Below are positions 20,314 to 31,271 of a stretch of 64,000 bases of DNA, one piece after another. A program made the translations under genes and the position numbers. Position 1 is the first letter of the stretch. Each line of letters starts with the position of its first letter. The stretch comes from Heligmosomoides polygyrus polygyrus (taxonomy: Eukaryota; Nematoda; Chromadorea; Rhabditida; Heligmosomidae): contig OX377206.1 in the NCBI GenBank assembly GCA_947396885.1, positions 4,119,634-4,183,633 of the forward strand, written 5' to 3'. The notes beneath the pieces are model-generated. The model saw nothing but the letters and a program-made list of their open reading frames with translations, was not told the origin of the DNA and did not search any database.

Positions 20314-20490
20314 TTCCTAGTCGGGAGGGGGCAACCATAAAGTGCCAATTGTGAACCCATCACAACCATAAACATACGCTAAATTTTGAAGAAAATCCTT
20401 GAATCATGGGACAAGAGCTGAATCTCTCATAGAAACTCAAAGAAGGGAATGGAGACGTAAATCACTATATATCCCCTCCGATTAGGATAG
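20314..20490. repeat. Short dispersed repeat with GGGGGCA/TCCCCTCC ends, member 2
   Basis: Starts TCCTAGTCGGGAGGGGGCA and ends CCCCTCCGATTAGGATA, approximately inverted. The interior (ATCATGGGACAAGAGCTGAA, GAATGGAGACGTAAATCAC) matches members at 4185 and 25537. The adjacent 20490-20810 matches 4390-4740, so a larger block was duplicated. Confidence 0.65.
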
Positions 20491-20525
20491 ATCTCAGAAA
20501 AGCAACTTGGAAAAAAACGACATAC

Positions 20526-20576
20526 CTTCGATGTTCGCTTTAATCCACGGAAAACCTCACTGACACCGACACATAC
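20526..20576 (-). pseudogene. Decayed paralog of exon 4421-4472
   Basis: Acceptor TTCTTCAG and donor GTATGT are kept, and most bases match the exon at 4421-4472. However it is 51 rather than 52 bp, so the frame would be lost. The upstream fragment (ELKPK region) is also frameshifted, and 80 bp of it is deleted in copy 1 relative to copy 2. Confidence 0.5.
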
Positions 20577-20837
20577 CTGAAGAATTTCTGTTCCATTATC
20601 ATATTGTACGGTGTAAACTAATCTTCACCTTCTCTCGCTCCTCCGGCTCTCAGATCGAGGACCAACATGAAGTATATACTCTGATAGTTGTTAAATTGTT
20701 GAGTAAATCCTGGAGAACTCGCGATGAATAACAAAAATATCGTTGGCTCGTTCTTCTACTTAACAAAAATCCTCTGTTAGACGGAGCTAAGAGTAGCTTC
20801 CAGATAAAGTAACGATGAAAGGATAAAGTGTACGCAT

Positions 20838-21085
20838 TAGACATTCGTTTCGCGGTATGCGCCACGTAGTCATTTCTACGGGGTTTCGTTGAGGCAATCT
20901 GGTTACGTATTTGGTCTATACAGTGACTTGTGGTGATGAGTCCTGGATCAGTCGGTGCCTTCTCGGACAACTCCTGTACCAGTTCAATGACACCGGGGAT
21001 GTGATGTCTGGTTCATTTGGGCAGAAAATTCGAGATGCATTCGAGAGTCGGGGCCTCCACCGGCTGCGCTACCATGTCCAAGTCC
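20838..21085 (-). pseudogene. Coding-like relic with one in-frame stop, unknown family (copy 1)
   Basis: The minus frame reads MDLDMVAQPVEAPTLECISN, a TGA, then GVIELVQELSEKAPTDPG, CIDQIRNQIASTKPRRND and ends near YTLSFHR. It lies in the tract (about 20.8-22.1 kb) that is almost identical between copies 1 and 2. No family is recognised; the stop is present in both copies. Confidence 0.25.
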
Positions 21086-23283
21086 ATGACCCTAGCTAGC
21101 CCTCGTTATAATATTGAGAAACGTCGCCAGACGGCTTCAGCCGAACAATTGGGTTAATCTGCCGTGGAAGATAACTGCCAGAACTGGCTGGAAGCAGCTT
21201 ATGGGAGGAAGAAGATTTGAAGGCGACCACTAGGACGATTTTAATCTCAGTGTTTTGGGCTTTGTTTTCATATGGTAACACATGAGATAGGAATTCACAA
21301 TGATTCCTTCATGACTATGCTCACTGCAACGATCTCAGTGTTCGATCATCAGACTATTCACCATCTCTGCGTTGCCCGCTCAAGAACAAAATTAAAATCG
21401 AGTAATCTTACCAAGGAAGCCCATGAACTTCCCCAAAAGATTCTCATTTTCGAACCACCCAGTGGACCGTAGCAAAAAAAGAAACACCTCTGTGCTCCTC
21501 GTTTCATGCCCTACTACAACATTATATAATTCTCGTTGAGAACCTTTGAGGAAAGTTATGGACTTCACTCCTTATTCAGTTCATATTATTTCGTCTTTCA
21601 TTCTTTTTACACAAATAAGTTATTGTCACCGATGGAGGTTTTGACAGCAATGTATTGTCCTTCTTGAGGGTTGAAAGAGTGCTGATAAACAAGGCGTTGT
21701 AGAGAAGTTGGCCATGATAAGCTATTCGTTTAGCAAACCTTGAAAGCGTGAGAGAAACATCCATGACGTACAATTATGTCGAGGCTTCAAACTAGCCGAA
21801 CAGGACATCAAACAAAATTTTGAGCCCTAGCGCGCGAAATTTGGATTCTTTCGAAACTGGCGGGACAAGTTGACGTGATAGCCTAAGTTCGCTATTGCAC
21901 ATCACAAAAATCTTCGGTTTGATCGGATGGGAATCAGACTTCGGGTTAAAGAGCCCAGAATTAATTAGTGTGACGATGATCAATAACAATTCTTGGCTTC
22001 TTCCAAAACTACGGGACTCTAAGTATATATGAAGGCTAAAAAGACTCCAATTATGACTGTTATCCTCATTTTGAAACTTAACAGGGAGCCAGACAGCTTT
22101 AACTGATTAATCAGGATAAACAGTTGGCGTAGATGACATCTAAAACTAGCTGGAGGTAGCTGTAGCCTAGTAAGCGGCATATGAAGCCCATCCTACTTGG
22201 GTGGGGGGGGGGGGAGTGGTCTTCGCTCTATGTATTCATTAGCCCATGTGAGAATAGTGGTTTGTGATCTCCCAGCCACGTTGGGGATTGTTAATGCTTT
22301 TCAAGCGATGCCCCCATTAGGATGGACGCCCATACATAGCCATTCTGAAGGGCAAGGATTCTCAGTCCACGAGTTCACGGAACACTGACCATGGCCAGTC
22401 GTTGAGGAATGCGAAGTGATGACGTCCGGGTTCAATATATATATTGGCATTTCTTCCATTCATTTGTTCCTTACATATAGGCATGTCGTTCAGCAATGTA
22501 ATACAATCATGTCGAGGCTTCAAATTAGCTGAACAGGACATCATGCAAAATTTTGAATTCTAGCGCGCGAAATTTGAATCGTTGCGAAACTGGCGGGAGG
22601 AGTTGACGTGATAATTCTAGTTCGTTACTGTGCTTCACAAATGTCCTCGGTTGGTCCGGCGCAGAATAAGGTTTCGGGTGATAGAGGCCAGAGCAAACTA
22701 GTGTGATGATGAACAATGAAATTTGTAGGCTGTTTTGAATACCATGGGATTCCGTCTATATGGAGGCATAAAAGAAGACCCCGCTTTATGGCTACTCTCA
22801 TTATCCAGGTACTTGACAGACAACCAGACGGCTTCAATTGAACAACTATGTTAATTAGTTGGAGCAGATGACTGCACAAACTAGCTGGAAGTAACTGTAA
22901 GCAAGTAAATGACAAAGTGGATATATCCTAGTTGGGGGGGGGGGGGGGAGATTTCGCTGTATCTATTCGCTAGTCTATGAGAAGCAATCCTTTGTAGTTT
23001 TCTGCTCGCTCAGCTCGCTATTTTGAACGTGCCTTTCTTGTTGTGCTCCCCGTCCCCTTCCCTTCACAGCATAGTCGCCTACATATCCCTCTTCCTAACG
23101 GCAAATCTCTCTGGAACTCCATAGGTTTTATATTGGACACTCGGGCAGGTGAATTTAAAAACTTCAGAGAAAGTTATACTAAAATTTCCTCGAACAGAAA
23201 CTTATTCTAACCCAACTTGAGAGTCTAAGTTTGTAACCGGTAAGAAGCTCGTTATGATTTGGAAGACATTCCCTTAATTTCAG

Positions 23284-23400
23284 AAGCGTGTCCAACTTGA
23301 CGTGGAAATGGTATATATTGGTATTCGTTCCATATATCTCGCTCGGCACGTCATTCAGCTACACATTCTTGATACGATCAGGATGGGCCAGGATTCTTAA
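23284..23400 (+). CDS. Candidate terminal exon, unknown product (copy 1)
   Basis: Acceptor CTTAATTTCAG matches the nematode consensus. The frame reads KRVQLDVEMVYIGIRS, YLARHVIQLHILDT, then a stop at 23398-23400. Copy 2 keeps the acceptor, frame and length with three synonymous and about five replacement changes. No family recognised; upstream exons not established. Confidence 0.35.
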   Translation, partial: KRVQLDVEMVYIGIRSIYLARHVIQLHILDTIRMGQDS

Positions 23401-23626
23401 AAAGTCGGGGACGTTCACAGCTCTGTTCCCTCTGTCATCATGTCGTGCAACATTACAGGATACTAACGCGTTCCTTCATGACAAACTCGGTGCAATCCCA
23501 ATCGGAGGGGGGGCAGCCCATTATGAATTGTTAGTGGTATCTACGCATCAATACCTACAACATGCAATACAACATAAAAATGCCTTAATTTACCTAATCC
23601 CCTCCCTTGGAAATGTCCGAGCGTTA

Positions 23627-23737
23627 AGGCCGCCACAGACTTCTGCGGCGCCGCTGCCCTATGCTTAACCATAGGGCAGAGACGCAGAGCTCGCCTCCGG
23701 CGCCGCTCGGCGGCGCCGCAGAAGTCTGTGGCGGCCT
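23627..23737. mobile_element. 111-bp MITE, copy 1 only
   Basis: Perfect 28-bp inverted ends starting AGGCCGCCACAGACTTCTGC, an internal hairpin GCCCTATG/CATAGGGC, and TTA on both sides (23624-23626, 23738-23740). Copy 2 has the uninterrupted site with a single TTA at 54638-54640. TTA duplication suggests PIF/Harbinger mobilisation. Perfect ends and the empty site indicate a recent insertion. Confidence 0.88.
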
Positions 23738-24378
23738 TTACGCTGAAACATTAGAAGACTTCATTATGGGATTACTATGCAATGTGCAGGGGAGGGGGGG
23801 GTGGGGCACTGTGCGCGGCAGCACGGTTGTGATCCAAAACTCTTGGAAGGAAATCGCAAACCACTAATTGATTAAGGTAATAACGTTGCTTTAACGTGTT
23901 TTCGTGGCTTTGTAGTATCGTAATTGTCCCAGGTTTCTGTTCAATTTGCTGTGTTTTCATTACTCCCTCCCCCCGACTAGGAAAGCAATTTAGCAAACTG
24001 ATTTTGGTATTGGAAGGAAAGCAATTGATTATGTAAGCATATATTTATATGTTGTGATGCATGTTGCAGTTCTTTAGAAGTTGAAATGGACTGCCCCTCC
24101 CCGATTGGGATTGCACCACAAACTCTTATGACGACATAAATAAATAACACAGTAGTATGTACAAAAGGTCACCTTTAGTTCATTTGCCTGTGAGGCGCTC
24201 CCTCATTGAGAGCCCTGTTTGTGTAGTGATGGACAAAAATGAGCATGACGGTCGAGACAGAAGTACGTACCTTCAAGAACACACCATCTTGTTGGAATGT
24301 CAGCAGATAGCATGGTAAGACTTGTTCTACTCAAGTGTGAATAAAAGGAGATCCAAGAAATGCACCTATAACTCACAG

Positions 24379-24546
24379 CTACTGCTTCGACCAATTAATC
24401 CTTACGATGTTCAAAAGATGCATGTAGCTTGTGCCACGATTGGTGTATACCCTATTTCGAAGAAGATGTCTGGCCTTCCGTTCGTAAAGTCGAATATGAG
24501 TTCGATTTTGTCAGATACTGATGAAGGTCGCAACATCGAGTTGTAA
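24379..24546 (+). CDS. Candidate terminal exon (intact in copy 1)
   Basis: Acceptor ATAACTCACAG, then a 55-residue frame LLLRPINPYDVQKMHVACAT, GVYPISKKMSGLPFVKSN, SDTDEGRNIEL and stop. In copy 2 the same frame is interrupted by a LINE after KSN. Family unknown. Confidence 0.33.
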   Translation, partial: LLLRPINPYDVQKMHVACATIGVYPISKKMSGLPFVKSNMSSILSDTDEGRNIEL

Positions 24547-25536
24547 GCTTAAACGAACTTGGGGCAAATTAAATGCTTTGGGCATGTCCTGGGGGATATC
24601 GCTGGAAAGTCGGATAAAACATGATGGATAGCGTTCGAAGGGAGGAAAATTGCAAGACAGCTTCCTCTCAGAGGCTTGTTTAGTATGTTACCGTAGTATC
24701 ACAGCTCACTTTTGTTTTTACCGCCGTGCCTGAACGTAACGAAGCGGCTCCCCCCCCCCCCCCCCGCGCTAGGATAGCAACAATACTTCTCAACAGCATC
24801 ATTAAAGAGATTGGAAACAATACTGATAATCAAACTGATGTGTCCAGTTCCCATCATTTACGCGGTCTATAATTGAATTAAGAGTTGAACATTTTGAAAC
24901 GTTTAGGCTTCCTTTTAATTTACACGCGAAGTTACCTTTCATTCAGTTGACATTTCTTCTTTGCGTTTCAGATTTAATATACAAATAACTTATTGTGGCC
25001 AATGTTTCCACAACAATGTTTAGTCTTTCCTAAGGTCTGCGAGAATGCTAATAAACATGTCGTTGTCGAGATGTCGGCCACAACAAGATATTTGTATAGC
25101 AAACCTTGAAGGCATGGAAGGAAAATCCGGCTTAGAATTTGAGTTTGGGTGAGAAACCCTATGATAACCTAATGCGATGGTGAACGACAACATTTGTTGG
25201 CTGATTCGAAATCCACGGGAATCCACCTTTTCTGTAGTCTTTGTGAAGGCTTAAGGGGCTCCTTTTTATGCCTACTATCACAACCCAGGTACTTTACAGA
25301 CAACCAGACGGCTTCAGTGACCATTTAGGTTAAGGACTGGGAGCAGATGGGTGCAAAAACTAGCTTGAAGTAACTGTAGGCGACTAAATGGCACATGAGT
25401 GCTGTCCTAGTTGGGAGCAGGGGTGTAGCTTTCCGCTTACTAGCGACGCCTGTTTCCCGCCTCCCGCCCCCCCCCCCTACTAGAATAAACGCCCACACAC
25501 TCCTTTTTTGGACGATGAGAACTTCGTTGGTATCTG

Positions 25537-25722
25537 TCCTAGTTGGGAGGGGGCAATCGTAAAGTGTTAATTGCGTCTGTTATCCCATGTCACACAATCA
25601 CACCTCCGAATTAAATAAAACCCCTCGAATAATGGGACGGCAACTGAAGCTGCCGTAGAACGTCAAGCAGGGAATTAGGGTCGGAGATAACTATGTGCCC
25701 CCTCTCCGTTCGATTAGGATGG
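25537..25722. repeat. Short dispersed repeat with GGGGGCA/TGCCCCC ends, member 3
   Basis: Starts TCCTAGTTGGGAGGGGGCAA and ends GTGCCCCCTCTCCG...GATTAGGAT. The interior shares AATGGGACGGCAACTGAAGC with the other members. It is the last segment common to copies 1 and 2 before the junction. Confidence 0.65.
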
Positions 25723-25895
25723 GTCCCTTCTTGTTTTTACTAGTGCTGGATTCCTAAAATGTTGAGTAGTTGTGTGGATTCAATGACAGGTAATTAACGC
25801 TCAGGTTCAACTTCTCATAGATCTTGCCATAATGTGGTTCAAACATGAGGCGTACTTGACCAGCAGTTAACCAAGATTGTTGACGCCTTTCGCCT

Positions 25896-25926
25896 GACGT
25901 TTCGGCAACTTTACCTTCTTCGGAGT
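25896..25926 (-). ncRNA. Penelope-type hammerhead ribozyme-like motif
   Basis: On the minus strand CCGAAGA, then AGGTAAAGTTGCC able to form a short stem II, then GAAAC and GTC (cleavage triplet), appear in the order of the minimal type I hammerheads known from Penelope-like retroelements. The first core element is CCGAAGA instead of CTGAAGA, a change expected to weaken or abolish activity. The neighbouring minus frame (25754-25981) is probably an accidental reading of the retroelement. Only this junction carries it; copy 3's junction lacks it. Confidence 0.42.
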
Positions 25927-26501
25927 CTGGAGAAGGCAGAAACATTCCTAAAGCTACTCGCCCAAGCATCACTTCATCCAATAGAGCGACGTTCTGCTTA
26001 AAACAGAGAAAGGGCCAGTAAAGAAGGTTGCAGTGAGACAGTTGGCCTCAGGAGTAGTTGCCGTGGAGAACTTACCCAACTTATTACCTATAACTAGGAA
26101 TCCTTATTAATCTGTAGCGTAGGATCACTGCTAGCGGCCCAAGACGAAGTTCATGTGCCCGGATTACGTACAGCTACGGGTTGTCGGTGGTCTTCCACGG
26201 CAACCACCTGCAGGGTCACACGTCTTCTTGCAACCTCCGTTACTGATCCGGTCTCTGTTTCCCTAGAAAATTAGGAGCTGTAGTAGATGGGGGGATGGTC
26301 ATGATATGCGGTGGCGCACGGTTACGAATACACAGCGAATATACTGGAATCTCACTGCAAATCTGAATTTTATTTCGTCTGCATTGGATAGGATTCCCCT
26401 GTCAAATTCCGCACTGAACATAGCTATAGCATTGTTTGTTTGTTTTCTTTATTATCAGCATGTTTGGTTTCTTATTTCCGTGTTGCTGACCCTTTTTATT
26501 A

Positions 26502-27406
26502 GGGGGGGGGGGGGGGCAAAAGTAATGAGACACCCCGTGCCGTGTCCACATATCTCGTGGCTGGAGTCTGGTTTCGTGCTTGTCGTATTTGTATGTTTGT
26601 ATGCTACTTACTGAAGACCACCTGAGAAGTTACCACTTACGCCCTTTCCAGAAGCATGCCAAAACCCCAGTCTGTCTCGTGCCGAAACCCCGGTCTGACG
26701 AGTCGACCTGTTTCGCGCAAATCTCGCCCAATTCCCAACCCCGAGCAGCCTGGGCTCAATAGTCACGCAAGATGAGAAGCACGTATTCTACCTTAACCCT
26801 GCCAAGCAGCAAGTCTGGGTGAGCCTTGGTAACCTGTTACCAACCTTCGTTCGGCAAGATGTTCACGGCGAGAAGCACCTTTGGAGCTTTTGGGTCTGCG
26901 CCCATGGATCGGTTTACCGGAAGCTGTTTCCCAAGAGCACTACGATGAACTCCAAGGCCATGGTGAACGAAATGGAAGAGATGGGCCGGCGACTCGCTGT
27001 TATTCATTCGCAGCGCTTCAAGAAGGTTCTCTTCGACAACGCCGCACCCCATCGGGAAGAACTAACCACGGATAAGCTTGGCCAGCTGGGCTACGTTCAC
27101 ATGCCTCAACCACCGTATTCGCCGGACATCTCTCCATGCGACTACCACCACTTCTTGGGCCTACGGGACTTCCTGGTCGGAAGGGACACAAAAACCCAAG
27201 GCGTTCTTGACAACCATATCGAGCAGTTGATCAACACCAGGCTCAAGCAGTTCTGTAAGAATGGGATCAGGAAGTTGACTGAGCGATGGCAGCAAGGTCA
27301 TTGCCCTTAATGGCAAATACATTCCTCAGCATCGTTGAGTTGTAATTGAGTTATAAAGAGATAAAGATTTTTTTCAATTTGTCTCATTACTTTTGCCCCC
27401 CCCCCC
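26502..27406 (+). mobile_element. Mariner, 905 bp, internally deleted, G-tract termini
   Basis: Terminal repeats begin with a run of 11-15 G then CAAAAGTAATGAGACA, inverted at the right end. The TA duplication lies at 26500-26501 and 27407-27408. Typical mariners are about 1.3 kb, so roughly 0.4 kb, including the DNA-binding part of the gene, is missing. The same element, identically placed, starts the window in copy 1, so it predates that duplication. Confidence 0.85.
26756..27310 (+). pseudogene. Mariner transposase, N-terminally truncated (copy 2)
   Basis: The frame carries the first catalytic Asp in IVTQDEKHVFY (26771-26773), the second in LFDNAAPH (27035-27037) and the third in SPCDYHHF (27140-27142). 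The last two are 35 codons apart (DD34D). The catalytic domain is otherwise open to the stop at 27308-27310. The helix-turn-helix domain is absent, so the protein should not bind its ends; it could only be mobilised by another transposase. Confidence 0.88.
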
Positions 27407-27448
27407 TAATATAAGCCGCTCCCCCAACTACCATAGCGCCGAAAATTA

Positions 27449-29550
27449 CGTTTCAGGACGCAGTGAAGCTCGGCCGACTAGCTTTCTGAATATTTCTGAC
27501 CTTTGGAACCTCCGAAGAAGACAAAGTTGACGAACTCAGCGAAAATGAAGCCGTTAAGAATTGCTTTCGACAGCTTATTAAGAATACATCGTAGGTAATA
27601 AACTGTTCGGGGTAGCGCCAGATAAAAATGTGATCAGTTTTCCACCTCACCTATAGCTAGACTTAAGGCTATACTTCTTTACAAATCGATAGCTGTTCCA
27701 GTGACACAGAAATCACTTGAATTAGGGGTGGAATCCGCTACTGTATTCAGATGAGTGTCTAGAAGGTTTCTTTTATCGGATTCGTCCTCACTTCCGTCCT
27801 CATTTTCTTTTAATTTTTATATACAACAGATAGGCCTTTAGGCCATACCAAAACTGGGCAAGGGTGGTGCGGAAGATCCATTCCCGCTATCTTCCCGAGA
27901 ATCGAGATTTCTCCAAAAAGTCCGAGAACAAAATGTATTGACTCTATGACTGTGGTGCAATTAACTTGGTTTGTTCGATTGTGGCGACAAGATTGGAGGT
28001 AAAACATTCCCTCAAAGACAGCACACTACACCAACCTTTGAGAAGACACTGTTTTGCAATTTCCCAGCCGGAAGATGCCACCCTGATTGAGTTCATTTAG
28101 GTGCTCTAGCTGTGGTCACCCCCTCCTCCCAATAGTATTGGTCCGAATCCCCTTCAAGTAACCATCAATGTAGGTTAGAATACCCAGCCACGACGGCACT
28201 CGACATCTTTGATCTTTAAAACAGGGATGCAAACATAGCATTGTTAAATATTGGTGGAAAATAGCACGACTGCAGACGAACAAGGGACTCACCTTTGAGA
28301 ATGATGAGGGTGGGAATTGTTGAGCTGATGAAGCGTCCTCGAGACCAGCGCCACTAAATAGGCATTGGTTCCTGAATAAAAGAGATTTCAGAAGAAAGGA
28401 CCTGCCTACAAGACATTGGATCCGACGCCGACACGGATAATTCGGATCCGTCGTTTTCTTCTAACCCGGACTAAATATACTGTGGTTACAATGGGATTTT
28501 TGAAAAGCCCGTATCTTAGGGCGATTCAGATAAGTATGACTTTCAACAGTTTGAATTTTCGGACACTTTAGAAAGCTGATTTTGATCAGAAATCTAATGG
28601 CGTATCCGATGTGAGATCCAAGGTGAACCACTTCACTTACCTGGTTAGATCATCCGCAAACCCTTTTCGTTAAAGGTATTCTTATACGAATCACTCTCAA
28701 AATGCGCAGCTTCTAGAACTGTCATTATTGGCATAGCCCTTTCGACCGGGCTTGAAAAAAATGACGGATTAGAATTATCCGAATCGGTATCGGACCCAAT
28801 GTCTACTGCCTACACTATGTACGTACTGCACCTTCAACGCAAAGAATGCATATTAGAATCGATTCTTCCTGAAGTCACTTTAACTCACTTCACGGTGTTG
28901 AATAGTAGGACGTTCGGGAAACAGTTGATAAATTCCGTACGCATCAATTCTTGAAGTACTTCGGCACATTCGAAGTGCCTCAAATAAGGAAATAGCCAAC
29001 AAAGACATCAAGAGGTTTATTTAACAATAACTACATAAATACATCCTGAGCATTAAATATAGCACGTTCTAACATACTCCATCTATATATTTACTCCCAT
29101 TTGCGTATGCCGTCCGCCCTTCCCATATAGATAGATCAGAACCAGTGTCGTCGACTGAAAAGTGAGACATAACTTCTTTCAGTACTAGTACGTAAACAGA
29201 TTAATCAGCGGCTAAAGTCAGCCTTGATATTGCGAACACGATGCAGCACAGCATTCATGATGAGACCGATCAATAGTGACTAGACAGCGTGATTGATCGG
29301 TATCGACAGTAAACGACGGGATCCATCCTTGTCGCCCGCGACACGGCCCTACGAAAACTGTCAATATCGATCGGCGGTAGCGTTCATAGCCGCCAAGCGA
29401 ACGATGTATAAATCCTTCCTAATTGCTCTCGTGCAGCATGGCGGCTGAAGAATGAGAATGTCCTGCGCATTTGGGCGTCGTGGAAAAAGCGTAGGAACTC
29501 AAGAACTACACATGAAATTGTAGTTTATCGTTTGAACCAAAGAACTCCAG
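27449..29550. other. Copy 2 counterpart of 598-2699, no supported gene
   Basis: Nearly identical to copy 1, with one noticeable substitution near 27966. It includes the within-unit duplicate block at about 28351-29411. No additional features. Confidence 0.5.
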
Positions 29551-29835
29551 TCAATTACATATTTTTAATCCGCTGTATAAGGACATATTCATTGCACCAT
29601 TATTAAAGACGCTTGTTAAACGGCAGTACTTGGAATGCATTAAGGCTGATTTGTATCGATGTTTTACCCATGGGCGCGTTGTAGCGCAGGCGGGGAGGAG
29701 GGGGCGCCGACTCTCACGCGCACTTCGATCCAAGGTTGTTGGTCCAGTTTTCCCGCCCAGGCCAATCAAATCAAACTTTCCATCACTCCGGGGTGCTGCA
29801 ACGTGTAAAATTATCCCACCAAGTACCATTTCAAT
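29551..29835 (-). CDS. Candidate terminal exon, unknown product (copy 2)
   Basis: Identical to 2700-2984 in copy 1: acceptor CTCTCAG, frame IEMVLGGIILHVAAP to a stop. The same reservations apply. Confidence 0.27.
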   Translation of the reverse strand: MEMVLGGIILHVAAPRSDGKFDLIGLGGKTGPTTLDRSARESRRPLLPACATTRPWVKHRYKSALMHSKYCRLTSVFNNGAMNMSLYSGLKICN

Positions 29836-31035
29836 CTGAGAGAACAAATTCAAAGGGCCGAGGGTAGGAGCAAATCTGATCAAGAAACATTTGTTTCGAT
29901 TCCAGACGTACGAGCGGATGCTCGCTTCATGTGAGATTCGTATGAGGCATATGTGGCCCTAAGGAGGGCCGTTGGGTTACATGATGGTGCACGCCCTGAG
30001 CAAGCTTACTTCAGGGTGAGCTTGATTGAGGTGTACATGATGACGGCATGGTGCCCCCAGATACGGCGTGCTTGGCGAGCTCCCACGGAAGGACCGATTG
30101 GTTCGACGGTACGAAGATCCGCTGCTGTGCTGAAACGTCAAATTTCTGTAGCAACAGAGACATCCTTTACAATTATCCCTTTTTGGCTTTTTCTTTCTCT
30201 TCCTTCCAGTGTTTATAAACTTGCAGCCGGAAAAAACCCGTCTGAGTTGTCCATCGTGGTTTCAGAGTGAAATTCAGGGAAACCGTTACTGGACCACGCG
30301 TTTGCCTCTTCCTCTGCTAATCAGTCGCTGCAGCTAGTGATATTTGCGTGCTTGTCCGGCGCAAATGGGATCGGGGGGGGGGGGGGGGGATGGGGAGGGG
30401 CTTCTGATGGCAGAAAATCCCGTAGAGCGTCGTTAATGTCCCTCATCCCTGGCTCCAACTTACAGACTGTAGTAAGGGCACCTATGGCTAATAAAAACCA
30501 GGTTTGAATCGCGCGGCTGCGGGCGTTGCGCACCGGGCAACTCGGACGGTTTTTTTTTTCGGTTGTAAGTGTATCGGCGAGTCTTCCTTCCAACATAGAA
30601 CATAAACAGAAGAAAAGAAATCTTCCAGAAATTCATGCCTAAGGATGAAACTGATGTAATCTGACATCCACGTGCCTTACTGCCAAGGCGAAAATCCGAT
30701 GAAAACATGACGACCCCTCCGAAGAAAAGTGGGCGAAAAACACCTCTTCAATCCCGAATACATGGATAGTTTTGGTATTTTAAATTTATGCACTAGTTTG
30801 GTTCTGCAATACACCCCACTGTCACAAACTTCGTCCTAAACGTGACTCCCCACCCCACAACCATATTGCGCCGGAGGAAAAGTCGCAGTAAGAACTGAAT
30901 GACACCCGTTTCCTCATAGTTTTTATGGAACGTCCATCATTAACGTCCAAGAAACCCCGCAGTCCTGTTTGCACGGAACTATAAATTCAGGCAGGGGCCA
31001 ATAACAACGAAAGCTATAAAGGATGTCATTGCTTC

Positions 31036-31231
31036 CACTTGGGGGCACACCGGTCTTCTTTCAGTTTACACCCATTGAATAACTTTCGCACGAAAATAAC
31101 CAAATCAGTGAAGCCTAAATTTTTACTAAATTTCAATCAAAATCTTCGCGTCATGGGACAGCAGCGGAATCTCGTATAAGCTCAAAGGAGGGAATGGAGA
31201 CGTAAATCATTATATGCCCCCTCCGATCACG
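31036..31231. repeat. GGGGGCA-ended dispersed repeat, member 1 (copy 2)
   Basis: Copy 2 counterpart of 4185-4380, identical as far as I can read. Confidence 0.6.
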
Positions 31232-31271
31232 ACAGGCCTAAAAAAAGCAATTTGTGCAGAAAACGACCTAC

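Larger units (their letters stand above)
21585..25450. repeat. Degenerate internal tandem modules (~0.5-0.9 kb)
   Basis: Homologous modules at about 21585-22230, 22480-22985 and 24946-25450, plus a partial one at 21118-21215, share ordered motifs. These are CGAGGCTTCAAATTAGC, TAGCGCGCGAAATTTG, ACCAGACGGCTTCA, ACTAGCTGGAAGTA and TCCTAGTTGGG leading to a G run. Between modules lie candidate exons at 23284 and 24379, G runs at 22201 and 22935, and a C run at 24751. Confidence 0.7.
1..26851. repeat. Tandem segmental duplication, copy 1 (left end outside window)
   Basis: Position 1 aligns with 26851 and the match runs to 25786, where it aligns with about 60650 at the end of copy 2. Positions 1-16630 are nearly identical to 26852-43480; the differences seen are a few substitutions in the first 1.1 kb, homopolymer lengths and AT-repeat lengths. 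After about 16630 the copies differ by several percent, except near 20.8-22.1 kb. Copy 1-specific insertions are a solo LTR at 18240 and a short MITE at 23627. Compared with copy 2 it lacks an 80-bp piece near 20.73 kb. All of this is read directly from the sequence. Confidence 0.95.
26274..27440. mobile_element. hAT-like MITE interrupted by a mariner
   Basis: Left end GGAGCTGTAGTAGATGGGGG and right end reading CCCCCAACTACCATAGCGCC are imperfect inverted repeats. GAAAATTA is duplicated exactly at 26266-26273 and 27441-27448. The interior 26420-26500 matches 51540-51610 and part of 8759-9062. The mariner sits in the sequence CTTTTTATAAG at its TA. Confidence 0.78.

Noticed and set aside
25754..25981. 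Minus frame of 75 codons as a host gene
   Set aside because: It overlaps the hammerhead-like motif of a Penelope-type remnant; the frame is likely accidental.
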